A DNA stretch of 64,000 bases, taken from assembly GCA_002070945.1 (NCBI GenBank), contig MWEG01000117.1, positions 1 through 64,000 of the forward strand, given 5' to 3'. Of this stretch, positions 58,326-64,000 are shown piece by piece. The position numbers and the translations under genes are program-made. The notes beneath the pieces were generated by a model. It ran no database searches and was not told where the DNA came from. It saw only the letters and a list, made by a program, of their open reading frames with translations. This stretch comes from Lentisphaerae bacterium ADurb.Bin082 (lineage in GTDB: Bacteria > Verrucomicrobiota > Lentisphaeria > Oligosphaerales > Oligosphaeraceae). Within the stretch, counting starts at the first letter, position 1; each line of letters opens with the position of its first letter.

Positions 58326-58979
58326 ATGCGGAGATTTTCTGACTGGCTGCATGACGAATGGGAACGAGCGGTGTTTGGCGTGGCCGCAGTCATGCTGATC
58401 CTGCTCGTGGCCTGGCGCTTCAGTCAAAGTGGGCCGCGGGACGGATTCCGGGGCGGCTTGGGCGCCGCACCGGTTGACGAGGCGATGTTTTCAGAGCAGG
58501 CGCTGGCTTTTCTGGCGTCGTCAACACCGCCAGCCATTGAAGGTGGCGACCGCAACCCATTCCGGTGGATGCGACAGGCGCCAGCGGCCAAGCCCACGCC
58601 GCCTCGTCGACCGGCTCCGGCAATGCCACCGACCGAAACGCCGCCAGCGCCGACTGACGCCTCCGCCGCTCCGGCAACGCCCGCTTCGGCAGAGCCAACT
58701 GCGCCAGCGGTGGCGACGCGGCCGGCGAGCGTTCAGGGGAGTATGCGGTTCACCTATCAAGGCAAGGATCGCACTGGTCGAGCCGTGGCCATTATTTTGC
58801 TGCGTCGGCGAGGCCAGTCCGGCCTGCCGGCTACATTGACGTTGGGCATCGGTGAGGAAGCCGAAGGCATCCGGGTCATGGGCATCAGCGAAGAAGCCGT
58901 GTTGGTGCGAGACGCCCGCGGGCGGAGGCTCCGGGCCACCCGTCAGGAGGACACGTCAGTCTGGGTGCAAGGGCGCTGA
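58326..58979 (+). CDS. PilP/GspC-like single-pass membrane protein
   Basis: 217 residues. A single N-terminal membrane segment (AVFGVAAVMLILLVAWRF, about 15-32) and a long Pro/Ala/Thr-rich linker (about 75-135) lead to a C-terminal beta-rich domain of about 75 residues (MRFTYQGKDRTGRAVAIILL, TLTLGIGEEAEGIRVMGISEE). This is the layout of PilP and GspC, which bridge the inner platform to the outer-membrane secretin. It is anchored by a membrane helix like GspC rather than the lipid anchor of PilP. GAGGATAG before the ATG, 11 bases after the PilO-like stop. Confidence 0.68.
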   Translation: MRRFSDWLHDEWERAVFGVAAVMLILLVAWRFSQSGPRDGFRGGLGAAPVDEAMFSEQALAFLASSTPPAIEGGDRNPFRWMRQAPAAKPTPPRRPAPAMPPTETPPAPTDASAAPATPASAEPTAPAVATRPASVQGSMRFTYQGKDRTGRAVAIILLRRRGQSGLPATLTLGIGEEAEGIRVMGISEEAVLVRDARGRRLRATRQEDTSVWVQGR

Positions 58980-59043
58980 ACGCCGCGAAAGCAATCAGTT
59001 ACGCTTGGCTGGCCATAGTCAACAGGAACATGAGGAACTTGAT

Positions 59044-60522
59044 ATGTCGAAAATGATGGAGCAATTGCGCAGCGCTATTCTTGGCCGCAGTCCGCTGGTG
59101 TATATCTACAGTCCCGAGGAAGAGCGGATCATGCGCGGAATCCGTTCCTTGGCCGAGGAGCAATCGCAGAATGTCGTGACCTGGTCCTGCGTGCTTGGCC
59201 TTGAGGGCGCCGGGCCGGAGACTAACGACCCGGTCGAGGCGATCATGACCATTATCCGGCAGGGGCTGACCGGCATGATCGTCTGCAAGGACTTGGCGCC
59301 GTTTTTGCATGAGCCGCGAGTGGAGCGCGCTTTGCGGGAGGCATATTACGACGGTCGCACCAAGCCTGAACGAACCCTGTTCCTGCTCTGCGCCGAACTG
59401 AACGTCCCCGAAAGCCTGAAAAAGGAAGTCCACGTGCTGGAGATACCTACTCCTGGGGAGGACGAAATCCTGGCCTTGATCCACGAGGTGTCGACGGCTA
59501 ATCCCGACTACACCATTCCAGAAGAGGCGCTCCGCGAAGTCACCCTGGCCTTGAGGGGCTTGACCGAGAATGAAATCGGCTATGTGCTGCATCGCGTCTG
59601 CCGGCTGCAAGACGCCACCAAGGACCAGCTCCTGGATGAAATCTTCGCGGAAAAGAAGAGCATCGTCAAAAAGTCGGGCTTCCTGGAATTTTCACCGCCT
59701 CGCTGGGCGATTGACGGCCTGGGCGGCTTGGACAATTTGAAGCAGTGGCTGATTCGGCGTCAGCACATGTTCAGTCATGAAGCGTTGGCCGCCGGCGTTC
59801 CGATTCCAAAGGGCCTGCTGATGATGGGAGTGAGCGGCTGCGGCAAGAGTTTAGCCGTGAAGACGATTTCGTCGCTGTGGAACATCCCGATGTTCCGGCT
59901 TGAGATGAACCTGGTGTTTTCCGGCATGTACGGGACTCCAGAGGAAGCGTTCCACCGGGCACTGACCACGATTGAGGCTGTCGCGCCAGCCGTGCTTTGG
60001 ATTGATGAAATCGAGAATGCGCTCGGCCTGGATGAGTCGGGGCAGAAGATTGCGTCGCACATCTTTTCCAGCTTCCTGACCTGGATGCAGGAAAAGCCGC
60101 CGTTGATTTTCATTGCCGCGACTGCGAACAAGATTCAGGCCCTGCCAGCAGAAGTTCTCCGCAAAGGCCGTTTTGACGAAGTTTTTTTCTGCGATTTGCC
60201 AGCGCCGCAGGAACGGGATGAGATTCTGCGCATTCACCTCACCCGCAACGGCGCCAACTTAGAGGAATTTGACTTCAAGATGTTGCAGATTATGACCGAG
60301 GGGTGGAACGGCGCTGAGATTGAGCAGGCGGTGATTTCCGCGCGAACCGAGGCTTTCTACGAAAATCGGGCCTTCAACCAGCGCGATCTCACTAATGTCA
60401 TCGGCCGAATCGTCCCCTTGTCAGACACTATGGAGCAGCAGATCAAGGCGATTCGGAGCTGGGCGTTTTCGCGGGCGACGCCAGCCTCGAAGTTCGGCAA
60501 GTCAGCCGCCCGGAGGGTTTGA
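59044..60522 (+). CDS. Ycf46-type AAA+ ATPase
   Basis: 492 residues from ATG 59044 (AACATGAGGAACTTGAT upstream); the longer frame overlaps the previous gene. The N-terminal 215 residues follow the Ycf46 pattern (SPLVYIYSPEEERI, DPVEAIMTII, MIVCKDLAPFL, RTLFLLCAELNVPESLKKEV). The AAA+ module has Walker A GVSGCGKSLAVK (262-273 region), Walker B VLWIDEIENAL (from 317), sensor AATANKIQALP and arginine-finger RKGRFDEVFF. Ycf46 is a soluble AAA+ family from cyanobacteria and plastids with unclear function. Here it closes the operon, suggesting it remodels one of the membrane components. Followed by a strong terminator. Confidence 0.85.
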   Translation: MSKMMEQLRSAILGRSPLVYIYSPEEERIMRGIRSLAEEQSQNVVTWSCVLGLEGAGPETNDPVEAIMTIIRQGLTGMIVCKDLAPFLHEPRVERALREAYYDGRTKPERTLFLLCAELNVPESLKKEVHVLEIPTPGEDEILALIHEVSTANPDYTIPEEALREVTLALRGLTENEIGYVLHRVCRLQDATKDQLLDEIFAEKKSIVKKSGFLEFSPPRWAIDGLGGLDNLKQWLIRRQHMFSHEALAAGVPIPKGLLMMGVSGCGKSLAVKTISSLWNIPMFRLEMNLVFSGMYGTPEEAFHRALTTIEAVAPAVLWIDEIENALGLDESGQKIASHIFSSFLTWMQEKPPLIFIAATANKIQALPAEVLRKGRFDEVFFCDLPAPQERDEILRIHLTRNGANLEEFDFKMLQIMTEGWNGAEIEQAVISARTEAFYENRAFNQRDLTNVIGRIVPLSDTMEQQIKAIRSWAFSRATPASKFGKSAARRV

Positions 60523-60553
60523 CAACTGGCAATGCCAGAATGTGTGCGGACAG

Positions 60554-60581
60554 CAAAACGGGTGAACCTCGTTTTGTTTTT
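60554..60581 (+). terminator. Intrinsic terminator of the GTPase-pilus-like operon
   Basis: CAAAACG (60554-60560) pairs with CGTTTTG (60570-60576), with an inner GGT/ACC extension, followed by TTTTT (60577-60581). It lies 32 bases past the Ycf46-like stop. Confidence 0.8.
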
Positions 60582-60637
60582 CGGAGTATAAGTCATCATC
60601 AACAGGAAACCAGAGCAGGACAGCAGGAGAAACCAAC

Positions 60638-61657
60638 ATGACGAGCAAAAAGTTGCAGGCAGGCGTGATTGGATTGCGCATGGGCAATGGCCATTGCATC
60701 GGGTATCGTGACAACCCGCATTGCGAACTGGCCGCGATCTGTGACACCGACACGAACATACTGGCAGAAAGGGAGAAGACATATTCGCCGCGGATGGCGA
60801 CGACCGACTATCGCGATTTGATCAACGACCCCGACATCGACATCATTTCCGTAGTGACGCCGGATTATTTTCACGCTGAGCAGAGCATTGCGGCCCTCCA
60901 GGCTGGCAAGCATGTGTTGTGCGACAAGCCGATGACCTTGGACATGGCCGAAGCCAAGGCCATCATCGCCGAAGTCGAGAAGGGCAAGGCGAAGTTCATG
61001 ATCGGCCAGGTCTGCCGTTATGCTCCTGGCTTTATCCTGGCCAAGCGCCTGGTCGACCAAGGCGCCATCGGCGACTTGTATTTTGTGGAGAGCGAGTACG
61101 CGCATCATTACGGCAAAGCCCGCGGCGTCAACAGCTGGCGTGTCGATCCGCGCCGTGAACCGGTCGTCGGCGGCGGCTGCCATGCCATTGACCTGCTGCG
61201 CTGGATTGCTGGCGACGCCCAGGAAGTGACCGCGTTCGCCAATCATAAGTGCCTGACTGACTGGCCAGTGAACGACTGCACCGTGGCTTTGTTCAAATTC
61301 CCGAACGATGTCCTCGGCAAGGTGATGGTGTCAATCGGCTGCATCCGTCCTTACACGATGCGGACGGTGCTATACGGCACCGAGGGAACCATCATTTGCG
61401 ACAACACCAGCCCAGACATCAAGATTTGCTCCAAGAACCTGATGCAGGGCAAGCTTGACTTTGCGACGTTGCCGGTGAATATCGCCAACCATAATGTCAG
61501 CGCAGAAATCGTCGACTTTGTCGACTGCATCCTGAATGACAAGCCCGTGGCCACCAACGTCTACGAAGGCGCCAAGACGGTCGCAGCAGCGCTGGCAGCC
61601 GTCAAATCAGCCAAGCTGGGCGGCAAACCGGTCAAGGTCGATGAGATGTTCGACTGA
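60638..61657 (+). CDS. Gfo/Idh/MocA family oxidoreductase
   Basis: 339 residues. The Rossmann start is LQAGVIGLRMGNGHCIGYRD, with a long GxxMGxGH turn seen in one Gfo subgroup. Then come SVVTPDYFHAEQSIAALQAG, CDKPMTLD (DKP instead of EKP), GGCHAIDLLRWIAG with the catalytic-region Asp and His, and GTEGTIICD. A sugar or inositol dehydrogenase of unknown substrate. GGAG lies 9 bases before the ATG. Sits after the operon terminator, so it is a separate unit. Confidence 0.9.
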   Translation: MTSKKLQAGVIGLRMGNGHCIGYRDNPHCELAAICDTDTNILAEREKTYSPRMATTDYRDLINDPDIDIISVVTPDYFHAEQSIAALQAGKHVLCDKPMTLDMAEAKAIIAEVEKGKAKFMIGQVCRYAPGFILAKRLVDQGAIGDLYFVESEYAHHYGKARGVNSWRVDPRREPVVGGGCHAIDLLRWIAGDAQEVTAFANHKCLTDWPVNDCTVALFKFPNDVLGKVMVSIGCIRPYTMRTVLYGTEGTIICDNTSPDIKICSKNLMQGKLDFATLPVNIANHNVSAEIVDFVDCILNDKPVATNVYEGAKTVAAALAAVKSAKLGGKPVKVDEMFD

Positions 61658-61659
61658 GT

Positions 61660-61811
61660 AGTGGGCTTTTTAGGGGCGAGGGGCGAATTCCGGCACTAAA
61701 GTGCCGGAACTGGACGGAGGCGAGGGGCGAGAGAGCTACACACGCCAGCCGCCGTCCACCCCGTCCACTATGTCTATACGACCTGTGTGACCACCTGTCT
61801 TCGCCCCTCGC
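61660..61811. repeat. CGAGGGGCGA / GGCACTAAAGTGCC repeat region (family E)
   Basis: Contains AGGGGCGAGGGGCGA, TCCGGCACTAAAGTGCCGGA (a near-perfect hairpin), GGACGGAGGCGAGGGGCGAG, then GCCGTCCACCCCGTCCAC and a final TTCGCCCCTCGC that touches the next gene's stop. Related, inverted words lie at 11840-11937. Non-coding. Confidence 0.7.
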
Positions 61812-63017
61812 TCAGGCAATTTCCTCTGGCAGGGTGATGACGCATCCTGAGCGCCATTGGCGTCCTTCTTGCAGGTGCTTTTTCACGATTTTCTGCAGGG
61901 AGGTTTTTTGCGGCACCTTGTCCAGGGGCAGTTCCGGGTCTCCGAACACACGTTCGCGGATTTGCCAGCTGCTGCCGTTGACCATCGGATAGCGGTGGAA
62001 GAGAGTCTGGAAGCGGACGAGGTTGGACTGGGCAGGCAGATAGTCGGTCAGCTGAGGGTCGAATACCCAGGAGCCGCATTGGACGCCCTTGAAGTGGAAG
62101 TCCGGGAAGAAACGTGGGAAGAAGGCGATGGCCTGGCGGAGCGAATCGCGGCAGGCATCAAACTCAAGGGGTGCGCCTGCCGGAATGTGGATGGTGATCA
62201 TCGGGTCGTCGTTGACAAAGGGCTGCTTCCATTCCTGGAGCGACAAGGTGATTGGATGCTGGTCGATGCGGCCGTCTGGGCGGACTGGCGTTCCGGTCAC
62301 GGTTTCTTGGTCAGTGTCAACGTTGTAGATAGTGGTGAAAGCCTGGGGTTCGTCCTCGTGGGCGAAAAAGCCATCTTCGGTGGCGCGCTGTCCATCCGGC
62401 GGGAAGATGACAACCTGGCCAGTGGTTTCCTGGTGCCAGGTGTTGCACGGGTTGTTACGCTTTCCGAATTGGAATTGCAACCGTCCAAGCCCGAATAGAT
62501 TAGGCGCGGTGTGGTTGAGGAGCCAGCGCGGGTCACGGTAGCCCCAGACTCCATGCAGGTTGTATGTAGTATGGGCCCAGACATCAAGGTCGTGCAAGGT
62601 GTCGGCGAGGATTCGGGCCGGGATGCCGCGTTCGGCATAGTAGGCTTTGAGGCGGGGCAGGGCGGCCAGAATCGGGAAAACAAAGAAGAATTGGTTGCCC
62701 ATGACCGTGAAGTCGGCTTTTTTGGGTGGCCATGGGTTGTGTTCCGCGTTGATGGCGGCAGGGGCGACATTGAGGCGCCAGTGGCAATGCCAGGCGAACG
62801 CCAGCAATTCCGGCGTCGAACGAATCTGGGCGGCAGCAGCGAAAAACGCTGGCTGAGCCTCAGGGCATAGGCCGCTCAGAGCCACTATTTCCTTGACAAA
62901 ACCCTCTTGCAGGAAAAAGACGCCATCCTCAGGGAAGCAGGCGGCGGAAGCCTCGCGGCCGACGGCCCACTTGGCGGCTAAGGCGGCGGGAAGACCCAGG
63001 TTGACATCGCAGTTCAT
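61812..63017 (-). CDS. Acyltransferase-domain protein (DUF5596/GNAT-like C-terminal type)
   Basis: 401 residues. The N-terminal half is helical. The middle and C-terminal parts match the GNAT-like C-terminal family as I recall it: GIPARILADTLHDLDVWA, LFGLGRLQFQFG, TIHIPAGAPLEFDACRDSL, AIAFFPRFFPD, CGSWVFDPQLTDYLPAQSNL. The family is predicted to transfer acyl groups but its substrate is unknown. Cytoplasmic. It ends beside a repeat tract and starts 61 bases from the RodZ-like gene on the same strand. No experimentally known role that I can name. Confidence 0.72.
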   Translation of the reverse strand: MNCDVNLGLPAALAAKWAVGREASAACFPEDGVFFLQEGFVKEIVALSGLCPEAQPAFFAAAAQIRSTPELLAFAWHCHWRLNVAPAAINAEHNPWPPKKADFTVMGNQFFFVFPILAALPRLKAYYAERGIPARILADTLHDLDVWAHTTYNLHGVWGYRDPRWLLNHTAPNLFGLGRLQFQFGKRNNPCNTWHQETTGQVVIFPPDGQRATEDGFFAHEDEPQAFTTIYNVDTDQETVTGTPVRPDGRIDQHPITLSLQEWKQPFVNDDPMITIHIPAGAPLEFDACRDSLRQAIAFFPRFFPDFHFKGVQCGSWVFDPQLTDYLPAQSNLVRFQTLFHRYPMVNGSSWQIRERVFGDPELPLDKVPQKTSLQKIVKKHLQEGRQWRSGCVITLPEEIA

Positions 63018-63078
63018 GGCAAAGCAAATCCCTTTGGACGCTGGTGAATGGAAAAGGTGCCAATGCGCCGCTGAAGCA

Positions 63079-63930
63079 CTAATGGATGCGGAGCACCTCT
63101 GGCGTCGGGCGCTGGGGCGTGATCAAAATGGACAAGTCGTTTTTCGCCGGCTGCTGCGGGGGAGGATTGCGCTTGAGAAGCGCCTGGTGAACAATGGCAA
63201 CGATGAGGAGGATGACAAGGGCTGTCACGACCAACCCAAGCACGAGCCCAATCATGCGATGCGGTGATTTTTCTTCGTTGCCAGCGTCGTCTCCGCCGAG
63301 GTCGTTGCCTGTCAGGACGGCCAGCGGATCGCGGCGCGATTTGCCGATGTTGAAGCCGTCGCCCCCAGCGCCTGCTTCCTTGAAGCCGCTGGGCATCCGG
63401 CCGGCCATAAGGCTTTCCTTTTCAAACAATTCCAGCAGCGGTTCGGGGTCGACGTCGTATTCCTGGCAGAGTCTTTCAATGAGCGATTTGCAGAAGAAAT
63501 CCGGCGGCAGGCGGTCGTAATTGCCCTGTTCAAGGTCGTTGATGCAGGCAACCCCGGCATGGACTTTGGCGGCCACTTCGGCGACGCTGACGCCGACCCG
63601 CGCACGCAGCGAGAGAAGCTGCAAGCCGAGCTTGTCAGATATTTCGTCAAGATGAACCACATTGGGCAGGGGTTTGGCGGGCGGGGCGTCATCGGCTTCC
63701 GGCGTCGAGTTCAGGCCATTGCGGTCATCATTGGCGGCGGGCGCAGCTGGCGGCGGCGTATTCTGACCTGCGTCCGTGTCGTCCGCCACCTTGGGCGTTG
63801 ACTGAGCGGCCGCAGGCGCTTCCGCCGTGGTTGAGGTCGCGTCGTCGGCTGGCTGCTGGTCACTGTCATCCCAGGACAATGGCAGCTGCGGCGTCGCGTT
63901 GCTATCAGCTCTATTTCTTATTCTCAACAT
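63079..63930 (-). CDS. RodZ-like helix-turn-helix membrane protein
   Basis: 283 residues, ATG 63930 with GAGGAAAC upstream. A disordered Asp/Ala/Pro-rich N-terminus (1-85) is unusual; RodZ normally begins directly with the HTH. The HTH-25 domain (about 95-170) reads LQLLSLRARVGVSVAEVAAK and INDLEQGNYDRLPPDFFCKS, then YDVDPEPLLELFEKE. A basic stretch follows, then one membrane segment (about 227-248, MIGLVLGLVVTALVILLIVAIV) and a short periplasmic tail of about 35 residues. RodZ links MreB to cell-shape control. The very short outer tail and long N-terminus make this a reduced or divergent member. Confidence 0.78.
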   Translation of the reverse strand: MLRIRNRADSNATPQLPLSWDDSDQQPADDATSTTAEAPAAAQSTPKVADDTDAGQNTPPPAAPAANDDRNGLNSTPEADDAPPAKPLPNVVHLDEISDKLGLQLLSLRARVGVSVAEVAAKVHAGVACINDLEQGNYDRLPPDFFCKSLIERLCQEYDVDPEPLLELFEKESLMAGRMPSGFKEAGAGGDGFNIGKSRRDPLAVLTGNDLGGDDAGNEEKSPHRMIGLVLGLVVTALVILLIVAIVHQALLKRNPPPQQPAKNDLSILITPQRPTPEVLRIH

Positions 63931-63956
63931 ATCGTTTCCTCATCGGCCCTGCCAGC

Positions 63957-64000
63957 TCAAGATGAGCTTGGCTTGCCGTCCTCGTCGTCATTATCGTCCA
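63957..64000 (-). CDS. 3' end of a gene with an acidic C-terminus (partial)
   Basis: On the minus strand the frame ends ..DDNDDEDGKPSSS-stop at 63957, 26 bases before the RodZ-like start, and is open to the window edge. Only 13 codons are visible, so nothing can be said about function. The spacing suggests an operon with the RodZ-like gene. Confidence 0.45.
   Translation of the reverse strand, partial: DDNDDEDGKPSSS

Noticed and set aside
55580-58979. A complete type IV pilus or type II secretion locus
   Set aside because: Only PilM/N/O/P-like parts are present; no motor ATPase, polytopic PilC, prepilin or secretin gene in the window.
1-64000. tRNA, rRNA, tmRNA or other housekeeping RNA genes
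   Set aside because: Scanned the intergenic gaps by eye for T-loop and anticodon patterns and rRNA blocks; none found. A covariance-model search would be needed to exclude diverged ones.
1-64000. Prophage, integrase or insertion sequence
   Set aside because: No transposase, integrase or phage structural protein is among the plausible genes.

Overview
The window is a GC-rich bacterial chromosome segment with dense genes on both strands. It has no rRNA, tRNA, transposase or phage gene that I could recognise. The gene mix suggests the PVC group, most likely an anaerobic, polysaccharide-degrading Lentisphaerota-type organism. It includes DUF1080, DUF4838, several Gfo/Idh/MocA oxidoreductases, FAD-dependent 'family 12831-like' oxidoreductases, heparinase-like and CE15 carbohydrate enzymes, and an EtfBA-coupled lactate dehydrogenase. 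The taxonomic call is inference from content only.

Layout. 0.1-3.4 kb: etfB-etfA-lactate dehydrogenase operon (LctBCD type). 3.5-6.2 kb: secreted dienelactone-hydrolase-like esterase and an oxidoreductase. 6.3-11.6 kb (minus): rsmE, a heparinase II/III-like protein, a TIM-barrel protein and pyrK. 11.9-13.5 kb: ssb and a small secreted coiled-coil protein with a structured leader. 14.1-16.8 kb (minus): a phosphoesterase and a sulfotransferase-CE15 fusion. 17.2-21.4 kb: YihY-znuA-znuC-znuB. 21.5-29.5 kb: cyclophilin, a large lipoprotein, a sugar isomerase, an L7Ae-oxidoreductase fusion and a DUF4838 protein. 29.6-33.4 kb (minus): psd, an FAD oxidoreductase and rluB. 33.6-36.6 kb: an oxidoreductase and the ABC-F protein Uup. 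37.0-45.0 kb (minus): aspA, a membrane protein, moxR, an amidohydrolase, an SDR and an FAD oxidoreductase. 45.6-49.2 kb (minus): rluA, tlyA and two tandem DUF1080 genes. 49.5-60.5 kb: a seven-gene operon. 60.6-64.0 kb: an oxidoreductase, an acyltransferase, a RodZ-like protein and the end of another gene.

The most unusual locus is the operon at 49.5-60.5 kb. It encodes an FHA/zinc-ribbon/P-loop GTPase, a GAP1-N2-type GTPase-associated protein, a 1020-residue single-pass membrane coiled-coil protein, a PilM-PilN fusion, PilO-like and PilP-like proteins, and a Ycf46-type AAA+ ATPase. It starts at a divergent promoter region and ends in a clear intrinsic terminator. It looks like a signalling GTPase module wired to a type IV pilus-like inner-membrane platform, with no pilin, PilB motor or PilQ secretin in the window. 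Two further gene fusions stand out: sulfotransferase-glucuronoyl esterase and L7Ae-Gfo/Idh/MocA.

The intergenic spaces are filled with several families of short dispersed repeats. These include GTGGAC-rich tracts, AAGCT(A/G)AAGCTTG elements, CCCTGGGC/ATCTGCG composites, CGCCCCTCG tracts, and a striking four-unit array of two different 7-bp repeats at 40.7-41.1 kb. Some of them reach into gene ends and supply the stop codon.
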